A stretch of DNA of 24,813 nt, from NCBI GenBank assembly GCA_910588935.1, contig CAJUSM010000043.1, positions 1 to 24,813 of the forward strand, read 5' to 3'. A program made the translations under genes and the position numbers. The notes under the pieces were generated by a model. The model ran no database searches. It had not been told where the DNA came from and saw only the letters and a program-made list of their open reading frames with translations. Below are positions 13,671 through 21,093 of the stretch, piece by piece. Origin of the DNA: an uncultured Oscillospiraceae bacterium. Its GTDB lineage: Bacteria > Bacillota > Clostridia > Oscillospirales > Acutalibacteraceae. Position 1 is the stretch's first letter. Each line of letters begins with the position of its first letter.

Positions 13671-14600
13671 TTAGCCGCCGGCCCGCTTTACCGGCAGCCA
13701 AAACTTGAATTCCGGCAGAATAGCCTCGGGATGCCCGGAGACAAACCAGCGCTTTGAGAAGATGTGCTCCTCCAGAAAGGTCCGGCCGTCAAAATCCAGC
13801 TGGTACCCGCCCATATGGACCATGCACTGGTAAATGGTTTGGGAGGACTTTTCCATGGAAAGGCCAATATCCACCGCCCCGGCGGAGTCGTACTCGTTCA
13901 GCGCCACATCGCCTACCAGGAACAGGCCCTTTGGCGCGTGGGCCACCGGCGCGCCCAGAAAGCTGCCGCCCTCTCCTTCGCCGGTGTGAAGGAGCATCAT
14001 GGCCCGGTATGGGTGGGGGGCCTCCTCTGGCCCTTCCGGGTGGTGGCCGCCAGGGGCGTAGCCAATGTACCGCCTGGCTTCGAAATCCTTCAAATTTTTT
14101 ACGGCCCACGCCCGCAGCCGGTTCCAGGCCAGGGTTTCCGGTTCTGGGCCGTCCCCTGCGAAGACTACGGCCCGGCGGTGGTTTAGCTCCTCTATGCGTA
14201 CTAAAGGTTTTTCGCCCAGCATTGTATTGCCCTCCTGTATTCCAATTTTCAGCGAGAGGGGCGGGCATACCCGCGTGCTCCCGCCTTTTCTAGCCAAGGA
14301 GGGCGTAATGCCGTGAAAAGCCCGGAACGCCCTGGTAAACGCTTCTGGGGAATCGTAACCATATTTTGCCGCCAGATCCACGATTTTTATATGGCTCTCT
14401 CGAAGATCTTGGGCGGCCAGGGTCATCCTCCGGCAGCGCACGTATTCGCCGGGAGTCATATCCGTTACAAAGGCAAACATCCTTTGAAACCTGGTTAGGG
14501 ATGAGCAGGCGATCTCCGCCGCCTTTTGGTAATCCACCGGCCCCTCCAGGCTGCTCTCCATATAGGCTAGGGCCTGGTTCATTTTTTCCAGCCATTCCAC
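13671..14600 (-). CDS. AraC-family regulator with GyrI-like effector-binding domain
   Basis: This 309-residue protein has an N-terminal AraC DNA-binding domain with two helix-turn-helix units (DYQKAAEIACSSLTRFQRMF, residues ~23-42, and IVDLAAKYGYDSPEAFTRAF, ~73-92). The C-terminal GyrI-like/AraC_E_bind domain covers ~130-305 (VRIEELNHRRAVVFAG, RYIGYAPGG, MVHMGGYQLDF). Such proteins regulate transcription on binding small, often amphipathic or drug-like compounds. The start is set at the GTG at 14600, 8 bases after AAGGAGG. The GTG three codons upstream directly abuts that site, and VEWLEKMNQAL is the common start of the family. Its targets are unknown. It lies 127 bases downstream of a GNAT gene with no clear terminator between. 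Confidence 0.87.
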   Translation of the reverse strand: MEWLEKMNQALAYMESSLEGPVDYQKAAEIACSSLTRFQRMFAFVTDMTPGEYVRCRRMTLAAQDLRESHIKIVDLAAKYGYDSPEAFTRAFRAFHGITPSLARKGGSTRVCPPLSLKIGIQEGNTMLGEKPLVRIEELNHRRAVVFAGDGPEPETLAWNRLRAWAVKNLKDFEARRYIGYAPGGHHPEGPEEAPHPYRAMMLLHTGEGEGGSFLGAPVAHAPKGLFLVGDVALNEYDSAGAVDIGLSMEKSSQTIYQCMVHMGGYQLDFDGRTFLEEHIFSKRWFVSGHPEAILPEFKFWLPVKRAGG

Positions 14601-14727
14601 GGTACGCACCTCCTTGCCTTCAGTATACCGCCTTTGTCGGAGATTTGCCGTGCAGAAAACGGAAACAAGCGCAAGATCTTGGGGCCAATATTTGCAGGCG
14701 CTGAACGCCGCCTATGAATATGGGTTC

Positions 14728-15198
14728 TTAGCTCCGCGTCATCCGGTAAAAAGTTCCGGGGCCCATTCCGGTTGTCATTTCAAAAGGCGGGCCGTCGATG
14801 ACAAACCCCGCCTTTTTATAGCAGCGGATTGCCCGCTGGTTCCAGGTGCGCACAATGAGATACAGGGGCTTGCCCGGCCACCTTTCCTGGCAGAGCAGCG
14901 CGGCCTTTTCCAGAATCCGCCGGCCCCAGCCCTGGGACAAGTGGGCCGGGTTTACCCCAATGCCCACAAAAATCCCCTTTTCCTCCGCCTGAAGCTTGGT
15001 GAAGCCGATCAGGGTTCCTTCCCCGTGCCAGCCCAGATAATTCCCACAGGCTCCCGGAGCCATAAACCCCGTTCCCTGCTCTGCCATTTCCGCCAAAGAG
15101 GGAAAATCGTAAACCCCGTATTCCCCCGGGTAGCGCCAGGCGCAAATAGCCGCCTTGTCCTCCTGGCTCAGGGGACGGCAGGTCAGTTGTTCCACCAT
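14728..15198 (-). CDS. GNAT family N-acetyltransferase
   Basis: This 156-residue protein of the GNAT superfamily opens with LTCRPLSQEDKAAICAWRYP, a pattern seen in RimI/RimJ-like members. It continues with TLIGFTKLQAEEKGIFVGIG, the acetyl-CoA motif NPAHLSQGWGRRILEKA (Q-G-x-G-R; residues ~83-99), and VRTWNQRAIRCYKKAGF. The acceptor is unknown. The start at 15198 has AAGGAGG 4 bases upstream, and the gene begins 12 bases after the pyrG stop, so it is most likely in the pyrG transcript. Confidence 0.88.
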   Translation of the reverse strand: MVEQLTCRPLSQEDKAAICAWRYPGEYGVYDFPSLAEMAEQGTGFMAPGACGNYLGWHGEGTLIGFTKLQAEEKGIFVGIGVNPAHLSQGWGRRILEKAALLCQERWPGKPLYLIVRTWNQRAIRCYKKAGFVIDGPPFEMTTGMGPGTFYRMTRS

Positions 15199-15210
15199 AG
15201 AGCCTCCTTG

Positions 15211-16833
15211 TTATCCGTTTCCCCTGCCCTCTTCGCTGTACTCTACCGCCGCCCCCACAAAGCCCTTGAACAGGGGATGGGCCCGGTTGGGCCGGGACTT
15301 GAACTCCGGGTGGAACTGGCCGGCCACAAAGAACCGCTTTTCCGGCAGCTCTACCGTCTCTACAATCCGCCCGTCTGGGGAGGTGCCGCTAATTTTCATA
15401 CCCGCCTGCTCCACGGTTTCCCGGTAGTCGTTGTTAAACTCGTACCGGTGCCTGTGGCGCTCAATAATCTGCTCTTGGCCATAGCACTCCGCCATTTTGG
15501 TTTCTGGTATAATCTGGCAGGGATAGCTGCCCAGCCGCAGGGTGCCCCCCTTGTTGATATCCTTGTTCTGGTCTGGCATAAAATCGATGACCTTGTTCAG
15601 GCCGTACTCGTCAAACTCTCCGGAGCTGGCGTCTGCTATGCAGCAGACATTCCGGCAGAACTCGATGACAGCCACCTGCATGCCCAGGCAGATACCCAGG
15701 TAGGGGATGTCCTTTTCCCGGGCAAACCGGGCCGCCAGCACCATGCCCTCAATTCCCCGGCTGCCAAAGCCCCCGGGGATGATAATGCCGTGAACGTCTC
15801 CCAGCTGGGCCTCCAGGTTCTCCTCGTTTAGGGCCTCGGAATCCACCCAGCTGATGTCCACCTTGGCGCTGTGGTCGTACCCCGCGTGGGCCAGGGCCTC
15901 CATTACCGAAAGATAGGCGTCGTGGAGCTTTACATATTTTCCCACCAGGGCAATGCGCACCGAACGCCTGCGGCCGCGGATTTTATCTACCATGTGCAGC
16001 CACTCAGACATATCCGGCTCTGGGGGGTTCAGGGCCAGCTCCCGGCAGACGATATCGGAAAAATGGCTCTTTTCCAGCATAATAGGCGCTTCGTACAGCA
16101 CAGGGATGGTCAGGTTTTCGATTACGCAATCTGGGCGCACATTGCAAAACAGGGCAATCTTGTGAAAAATACTGGGGTCATCAATGGCCACATCGGTGCG
16201 CAGCACAATAATGTCCGGCTTAATGCCCATGCTCTGCAGCTCTTTTACAGAGTGCTGGGTGGGCTTGGACTTATGCTCCCCAGAGCTTTTTAGGTAGGGG
16301 ACCAAGGTAACATGGATAAACAGGGAATTTTCTGGCCCCACCTCTTGGCTTACCTGGCGGATGGCCTCTAAAAAGGGCTGGCTCTCAATGTCTCCCGCGG
16401 TGCCGCCGATTTCTGTAATTACAATATCGGCGTTGCTCTTGGTGCCCACGCTGTAGATAAAGCTTTTAATCTCGCTGGTAATATGGGGGATTACCTGAAT
16501 GGTCTCTCCCAGGTATTCTCCCCGGCGCTCTTTGTTCAGCACATTCCAGTAAACCTTGCCGGTGGTAAGGTTGGAAAACTTATTCAGGTCCTCGTCAATA
16601 AAGCGCTCGTAGTGGCCCAAATCCAGGTCGGTTTCCAGGCCGTCCTCGGTAACATAGACCTCCCCGTGCTGGTAGGGGCTCATGGTGCCGGGGTCCACAT
16701 TGATATAGGGGTCAAGCTTTTGGGCGGCCACCTTCAGCCCCCGGGACTTGAGCAGGCGGCCTAGGGAAGCGGCTGTAATGCCCTTGCCCAGGCCAGACAC
16801 CACGCCGCCTGTGACGAAAATATACTTTGCCAT
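15211..16833 (-). CDS. pyrG: CTP synthase (glutamine-hydrolysing)
   Basis: This 540-residue enzyme converts UTP to CTP with ATP and glutamine, the last step of pyrimidine nucleotide synthesis. The amidoligase domain (~1-266) starts with KYIFVTGGVVSGLGKGITAA and carries LDPYINVDPGTMSPYQHGEV. The class I glutamine amidotransferase domain (~290-535) has the PGGFGSRG loop, the nucleophile Cys in YLGICLGMQ, and the His-Glu pair in GQFHPEF. Length and motifs are complete. The start at 16833 has AAGGAG 9 bases upstream. It follows dapF by 84 bases. No convincing hairpin with a T run is seen in that gap, so the attenuator known upstream of some Bacillus pyrG genes is not evident here. Confidence 0.97.
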   Translation of the reverse strand: MAKYIFVTGGVVSGLGKGITAASLGRLLKSRGLKVAAQKLDPYINVDPGTMSPYQHGEVYVTEDGLETDLDLGHYERFIDEDLNKFSNLTTGKVYWNVLNKERRGEYLGETIQVIPHITSEIKSFIYSVGTKSNADIVITEIGGTAGDIESQPFLEAIRQVSQEVGPENSLFIHVTLVPYLKSSGEHKSKPTQHSVKELQSMGIKPDIIVLRTDVAIDDPSIFHKIALFCNVRPDCVIENLTIPVLYEAPIMLEKSHFSDIVCRELALNPPEPDMSEWLHMVDKIRGRRRSVRIALVGKYVKLHDAYLSVMEALAHAGYDHSAKVDISWVDSEALNEENLEAQLGDVHGIIIPGGFGSRGIEGMVLAARFAREKDIPYLGICLGMQVAVIEFCRNVCCIADASSGEFDEYGLNKVIDFMPDQNKDINKGGTLRLGSYPCQIIPETKMAECYGQEQIIERHRHRYEFNNDYRETVEQAGMKISGTSPDGRIVETVELPEKRFFVAGQFHPEFKSRPNRAHPLFKGFVGAAVEYSEEGRGNG

Positions 16834-16917
16834 AGAAATGAACTCCTTATCCCGGGCGCACAGAGGCCCGTGTGTTGGTTTTTGGGTTTGGGCAGGTACC
16901 GGCCGAGCCCGGCGGTA

Positions 16918-17766
16918 TTACGCCGGAATCACGCCCTGGAATACCTCCACCGCTTCCCCGGTCATCAGCACCCGCTCTTCTGTATAGCGGATGGTCAGGC
17001 TGCCCCCTGGCAGCTGAACTTGAATATCCTCCCCGGCCGGGCAATGGCCGCACTGTACGGCCGCCGCGGCCGCCGCGCAGGCCCCGGTGCCGCAGGCCAT
17101 GGTCTCTCCGCTGCCTCGCTCCCACACCCGCATGCTCAGGGTATGGCTATCGATTACCTGGATAAACTCGGTGTTCACCCGGTCTGGAAAAAGGGGATCG
17201 TTTTCAAACAGGGGGCCAATCTTCTCCAGGTCCAGGGCCATGGGGTCGCCGCCGAACACCACGCAGTGGGGGTTGCCCATGGAGACACAGGTAATCTGCT
17301 GTACTGCCCCGGCAACCAGGACCGCCTGGTTTACCACCTTTTCACCGGGCAGGTTCACCGGAATCTGGCTTGGCCTCCATTCTGCCCGGCCCATGTCCAC
17401 GCAAACCGCTTGGGCAATTCCGTTTTCGGCAATTACCCGGCAGGTTTTTATTCCGCTTTTGGTCTCAATCTCCATGGTTTCCTTAGCGCATATACCCCGG
17501 TCGAACAGGTATTTTGCCACGCAGCGAATGGCGTTGCCGCACATGTTTCCCTCGCTGCCGTCCTGGTTGAACATGCGCATTTTCCCGTCTGCCACATTTG
17601 AGGGGCAGATGAGGATGATTCCGTCGCCGCCGATCCCCTTATGCCGGTGTGAAACCCGAATGGCCAGGGCCTGGGGGTCTGGGATCTCCTGGTTAAAGCA
17701 ATTAAAGTAGATATAGTCGTTGCCGCAGCCATGCATTTTGGTGAACTGCAGTGTGTTTTCAGCCAT
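16918..17766 (-). CDS. dapF: Diaminopimelate epimerase (stand-alone copy)
   Basis: This 282-residue enzyme converts LL- to meso-diaminopimelate for lysine and peptidoglycan synthesis, without cofactor, through two cysteines. It shows FTKMHGCGNDYIYFNCF at the start and FNQDGSEGNMCGNAIRC with the first catalytic Cys. SMGNPHCVVF, VNTEFIQVIDSHT and GSGETMACGTGACAAA with the second Cys follow. All key residues appear intact. The start at 17766 is chosen because the protein then begins at the usual place; the frame is open ~109 codons further upstream, but that part has no family similarity. A second complete DapF domain is fused to CarB at 21094-21951. It lies upstream of pyrG in the same direction. 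Confidence 0.95.
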   Translation of the reverse strand: MAENTLQFTKMHGCGNDYIYFNCFNQEIPDPQALAIRVSHRHKGIGGDGIILICPSNVADGKMRMFNQDGSEGNMCGNAIRCVAKYLFDRGICAKETMEIETKSGIKTCRVIAENGIAQAVCVDMGRAEWRPSQIPVNLPGEKVVNQAVLVAGAVQQITCVSMGNPHCVVFGGDPMALDLEKIGPLFENDPLFPDRVNTEFIQVIDSHTLSMRVWERGSGETMACGTGACAAAAAAVQCGHCPAGEDIQVQLPGGSLTIRYTEERVLMTGEAVEVFQGVIPA

Positions 17767-17894
17767 AGCTTTCCGCCTTTCCCGGTATTTTACAAATTGG
17801 TGGGCTTCACAGGCCCCAAAGCATATGCCCTGGTTCCCGTGCTTTTTAAAGTTGTGAAAAGGGCGCCGCGGTTTTTCCCCTGCATTATGGGGCC

Positions 17895-18125
17895 TTAGGC
17901 AAAGGAAACCGCCAGGGTAAACGCCAGCATTCCCAAACCGATTACAGCCAGAATAAGGCCAAAGGTTCGGGCAAAGCGGAGATACTCCTTTGTAGGGCCG
18001 TCCTCGCTGCCAGGTTTCCAGCTCTCGGTAAAAAACCACATCCATAGGGGCTTTATGGAAAAGGAGACGCCCAGCAGGGTGACAAACGCCCAAAGGATGG
18101 CAACAAATACAGTATTCAGGTTCAT
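17895..18125 (-). CDS. Small membrane protein, DUF6199-like
   Basis: This 76-residue protein has two membrane helices (residues ~6-27 and ~52-75) joined by a conserved-looking loop, IKPLWMWFFTESWK followed by PTKEYLRFARTFG. The 'P-x-x-x-W-x-x-x-E-x-W-K ... P-S/T-x-x-Y-x-x-x-x-R-x-x-G' layout resembles the DUF6199 family of short clostridial proteins of unknown function. The start at 18125 has GAGGTGAT just upstream. It is followed after 128 bases by dapF and preceded by a palindromic repeat element. Confidence 0.72.
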   Translation of the reverse strand: MNLNTVFVAILWAFVTLLGVSFSIKPLWMWFFTESWKPGSEDGPTKEYLRFARTFGLILAVIGLGMLAFTLAVSFA

Positions 18126-18156
18126 AAGATCACCTCAATTCAAAGGAGGGGAGCAG

Positions 18157-18360
18157 GCTCCAGCCCTAGGGCTTATTTGAAAAATCGAAAACGCCGTCTT
18201 TTTACCCAGAAGCAATCATCTTCCGCGTCGAAAATCCTCGTAATACGTAAGTATTACTTAATACGTAAGTATTACTTTCGGTTTTCTCCTTGAAGCTGAC
18301 CGCTTCTGGTCAAAATTCCGCCATTTCCTCTATTTTCAAACAAGCCCTAGTCTCTGGAGC
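18157..18360. mobile_element. MITE-like palindromic element
   Basis: A ~190-200 base non-coding element has imperfect inverted ends: CTAGGGCTTATTTGAAAA at 18166-18183 matches the reverse complement CTAGGGCTTGTTTGAAAA ending at 18350. The similarity continues inwards on both arms (AACGCCG.../ATGGCGG..., then CCAGAAGC on each side), so nearly the whole element is one long imperfect palindrome. Outside the ends a 7-base inverted match, GCTCCAG (18157-18163) with CTGGAGC (18354-18360), may be part of the termini. No transposase is encoded. The right end overlaps the stop codon of the LURP-one-like gene. Confidence 0.65.
18241..18276. repeat. Two tandem 18-bp repeats
   Basis: TAATACGTAAGTATTACT occurs twice in direct succession (18241-18258 and 18259-18276). 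Each unit can fold as TAATAC/GTATTA around GTAA. It sits near the centre of the palindromic element and breaks its symmetry. Confidence 0.9.
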
Positions 18361-18817
18361 ATTTCTCCGCGTCAATGGCCAGCACAAACATGAGGGCGCA
18401 AAGGCTGTCGTCTGGGCAGGCCACATCAATTACATAGGTGTCTGTTAGGTTCCACAGCTGCTTGGACACAGTGGCCACTACATTTCCCTGGGGCCCAAAA
18501 ATGCTGTAGTCCCATTCGGTCCAATCCCCCTGTATGTGCCAGCCGTTAAAATCAATATTGTACCGGGGGGTAAACAGGCTCCACTCCTTGCTGATAGAGC
18601 CCATATACTGTGTCCCCAGGTAAATCTCAAACTTGGGCATCCAGGTAAACACCCGCTCCTGTACCGTGCCCAGCTCCTGGCCCATGGGGTCATAGATTTT
18701 TAGGCAGTGGCCCCAGCTCAGCTGGCCCTTTACCACATAGGCCAGGCTGCCGTCCTCGTAGTAGATATCGTAGCTGTCGAACCAAGAAAAGAATCGCTGC
18801 TTAAATAAGAGTCGCAT
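18347..18817 (-). CDS. LURP-one-related (LOR/tubby-like) family protein
   Basis: This 156-residue protein is rich in aromatic residues and predicted beta strands. The strand order and motifs fit the LURP-one-related/tubby-like beta-barrel family: MRLLFKQRFFSWFDSYDIYY, YVVKGQLSWGHCLKIYDPMG, GTVQERVFTWMPKFEIYLG, and NIDFNGWHIQGDWTEWDYSI. The function in bacteria is unknown. It has no signal peptide. The start at 18817 has AAAGGAG 6 bases upstream. The TAG stop lies in the inverted end (CTAG) of the adjacent MITE-like element, so the last residues may have been altered by the insertion. Confidence 0.8.
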   Translation of the reverse strand: MRLLFKQRFFSWFDSYDIYYEDGSLAYVVKGQLSWGHCLKIYDPMGQELGTVQERVFTWMPKFEIYLGTQYMGSISKEWSLFTPRYNIDFNGWHIQGDWTEWDYSIFGPQGNVVATVSKQLWNLTDTYVIDVACPDDSLCALMFVLAIDAEKCSRD

Positions 18818-18882
18818 GGTTTGCTCCTTTTTTGGGGTTTCGGTTGGGGGAAATGTAGGGGAACCGTTGGGCTTAGGGCGTT

Positions 18883-18907
18883 TCGGGATTGTATCCCGAG
18901 TTTTTTT
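18883..18907 (+). terminator. Terminator-like hairpin without a matching gene
   Basis: TCGGGAT (18883-18889) pairs with ATCCCGA (18893-18899), followed by G and seven T. It faces the plus strand, but no plus-strand gene lies upstream. It may be a remnant of a lost gene or a part of the neighbouring repeat cluster. Confidence 0.45.
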
Positions 18908-18916
18908 GAGTATTTT

Positions 18917-19060
18917 TTAAGGCCTGCGGCGCTTCGCGCCTCCGGCAAGGGCACAAGAAAGAGGATTAAGGGCCTGCGGCAAGGTCGCCTCCGGCGGCTT
19001 AGGGCTCTGCCCTAAGAACCCGCAGCCTTGAAAGGCTGGCGAACTTTTTATCTCGCGCCC
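18917..19060. repeat. REP-like intergenic repeat cluster
   Basis: Two related copies of AAGGCCTGCGGC...CGCCTCCGGC lie at ~18919-18946 and ~18968-18995. A perfect hairpin CTTAGGGC-TCT-GCCCTAAG is at 18998-19016. Another hairpin around CAGCCTT/AAGGCTG is at 19023-19038, followed by GCGAACTTTTTATC. No gene is seen in 18818-19118 on either strand. The short GC-rich palindromes in an intergenic gap resemble REP-type elements. Confidence 0.6.
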
Positions 19061-19118
19061 GTTTCTTCTTTGCGTTATGTTCTGCTCCTGTAACCAACCT
19101 TTTTAGGGGGCTCCTCCG

Positions 19119-21089
19119 TTACTCTGTGACCTGGCGGCTGTCCTCTGGGGGTCCGTAAAAGCGGAACAGGCTGCTTTGGCACTCCCAGAAGGAGTCCAGA
19201 TAATACCCGGGAATCTGGGCCATAAACACATAACGCTTTCCATCCCCGGCGGGCTCCTTCCACCGCAGGCGCACCTGCAGAGGGTTCCCATTGGGCGCGG
19301 CCTCTACCACCGCAATCTCCGTCCCCGGATGGCCCTCTGCCTCTTGGAACTCTGGGGGCTTATACTGATCCAGGGACTCCCGCTCCCAATTGGTCCATTC
19401 CTGGGGCAGGGGGCTCTCTCCCTCCACAGGCCGGCCGGTGTACCAGAAACAGCAGTCTGAGGCAATCTGCTGGTAGCTGTCCCAGGGCCAGGACTTCATC
19501 TCGTTTTTCTCCAGCTCCTCCGCCGTTATGCCCCAGAAATCCGCTGCCCGGTTCGAGTCTTGGGCGCAGAGAAAATCCAGCTCGATCAGGTTATCGCTTG
19601 CCCCGCCGGAGCCTATGCGCTCCGGGTCCTCCAAGGGGAAAGCCCTGGCCGCTTCCTCGTAATCGGGCCAGTAATAGCCCTCCAGCCAGCCTTCCTCCAC
19701 CTCTTTTTCCAACTCCTTTTGCAGCTCTTTAAAGTGAGAAAAATAGCCACTGGATTCCAAGGGGTCGAAATGCCGGGAGGAGGCTTCGCTGGGTTCTTCC
19801 GATTCCTCCAATTCCACGGCCAGGCTTCTGTCTACCGTTACTCTCTGCCACAGGCTCTCCTCGTTCTCCAAAAAGTCCTCCAGAAGATGGGCCGGAATCT
19901 GGGCCAGGAACCAGAAGCCCTCCCGCTGCCAACACAAGCAAATATAGATGGGATAGCCATCCTTCACCTGCTCCGACACGATTTGCTCATACCCGGGATG
20001 GTCCTTCAGGGGCTGAAATTCCTCCCAGGCGATTTCCTCCGGCGGCTCTTCCTGGGGCCGGGGGCTAACCGACAGGGAGACATGGGTATTCCAGCCCTCC
20101 CACAGGCCATAGGGCCACTCCTCCGTGTCGTGAAGGGCCCATTCCTCTTCGGTGATGCCGTAGAGCCTGGCGATTTCCAGGCTGGTCTCAAGGGAGGCCT
20201 CAAAACGAATGATCCCGTGGCTGGAGGCGAAAATTTTGCCGGTAACTCCAAAAAAGGACCGGAACCTTTCCTCGTTCAGCCACCAGATCTGGTCGGGCAG
20301 GTCCTCGCCATAGCGCATCAGCTCCTGGAGCTGGTACTCAGGGGAATCGAAGACGTCCGCTTCCGCCCATCCCCTGTCACTGTCCACGTTCACCAAATTC
20401 CACAGGTTTTCCGCGTTGTCCCAAAAATCCTCCAGGCAGTGGGCGGGGGTATGCACATAGAACCAGCGGCCGCCTTGCTGCCAGCGCACTTGGGCGGAAA
20501 GAGGAGTCCCGGCATCGGTTTTTGCTGTGACAGACCACTGGTATTCCGGGTGGTCCTCATAGGGCTCCCACTGGCAGGCTTCGTCTTCAAATTCCCGAGG
20601 CAGCTCCTGGGTGGGGCGGATGGTAACATAAAAGTCGAAACAAGTGGTTAGCTCCCGCCAGGGGGCGTGGGGGGATTCCTCCATAGCCCGGGTTTCCCAG
20701 TCCTCCCGGGTGATTCCGTAAAGCGCCGGGATGCCCTCTATGTCTGTCAGGAAGAAATCGAAATGGACAATGCCCTTTTGGCACTGGGCGGAAAGAGAGC
20801 CGTCGATGCCAAAGGCCTCCCGGACGGCCTGCTCAGAAATCCACCAGAACTCCTCCGGCAGATTTTTTCCCCAGCGGAAAATGTCGTCCAGAAGCCCCTC
20901 CGGGCTGGACCAGCAGCTGCTGGACTCCACCGGATCATACTCCCCGGTCTGGGTAAGGGAGGAGCTTTCCTGAACCAGGGCCTGGGAGGAAGGGGCCTCC
21001 CCTGGGCTGTTCTGGAAGTCGTCGGTGCCGCAGGCGGAGAGGCAGAGCAAAACCGTCAATAGAACTGTCAAAAGCCTGGGGAGTTTCAT
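19119..21089 (-). CDS. Lipoprotein with three internal ~170-residue repeats, function unknown
   Basis: This 656-residue protein begins with a lipoprotein signal, MKLPRLLTVLLTVLLCLSAC, with lipidated Cys20, so it is probably anchored outside the membrane. A Ser/Glu-rich linker (~21-60) follows. Three related units lie at ~62-235, ~249-420 and ~452-645. Each unit has a W/F-rich helix (FWWISEQAVREAFGI, IWWLNEERFRSFFGV, YYWPDYEEAARAF), a GI-x-x-F strand, a (L/F)(Y/W)GIT-(R/E/A)E-(D/E) motif, and an end motif of the type W-(F)-x-(A)-Q/T-IPA-H-x-LEDF followed by SLW or NLW. The third unit is the most divergent. The protein is strongly acidic and rich in Trp. I do not recognise a known family. The start at 21089 lies 4 bases after the carB-dapF stop, with GAGGTG inside that gene's end, so it is translationally linked to it. 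Confidence 0.8.
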   Translation of the reverse strand: MKLPRLLTVLLTVLLCLSACGTDDFQNSPGEAPSSQALVQESSSLTQTGEYDPVESSSCWSSPEGLLDDIFRWGKNLPEEFWWISEQAVREAFGIDGSLSAQCQKGIVHFDFFLTDIEGIPALYGITREDWETRAMEESPHAPWRELTTCFDFYVTIRPTQELPREFEDEACQWEPYEDHPEYQWSVTAKTDAGTPLSAQVRWQQGGRWFYVHTPAHCLEDFWDNAENLWNLVNVDSDRGWAEADVFDSPEYQLQELMRYGEDLPDQIWWLNEERFRSFFGVTGKIFASSHGIIRFEASLETSLEIARLYGITEEEWALHDTEEWPYGLWEGWNTHVSLSVSPRPQEEPPEEIAWEEFQPLKDHPGYEQIVSEQVKDGYPIYICLCWQREGFWFLAQIPAHLLEDFLENEESLWQRVTVDRSLAVELEESEEPSEASSRHFDPLESSGYFSHFKELQKELEKEVEEGWLEGYYWPDYEEAARAFPLEDPERIGSGGASDNLIELDFLCAQDSNRAADFWGITAEELEKNEMKSWPWDSYQQIASDCCFWYTGRPVEGESPLPQEWTNWERESLDQYKPPEFQEAEGHPGTEIAVVEAAPNGNPLQVRLRWKEPAGDGKRYVFMAQIPGYYLDSFWECQSSLFRFYGPPEDSRQVTE

Positions 21090-21093
21090 GGCC

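Noticed and set aside
16834..16917. pyrG attenuator upstream of the CTP synthase gene
   Set aside because: The gap has only a weak GGGC/GCCC pairing and no T run, so attenuation as known in Bacillus is not supported.
16918..18093. Longer dapF start giving 391 residues
   Set aside because: The extra 109 codons overlap the DUF6199-like gene and a gap, have no similarity to DapF, and the family N-terminus begins at 17766.
19560..20651. Long plus-strand open frame opposite the lipoprotein
   Set aside because: The minus strand has a lipoprotein signal, internal protein repeats and coupling to the upstream gene; the antisense translation has none of these.
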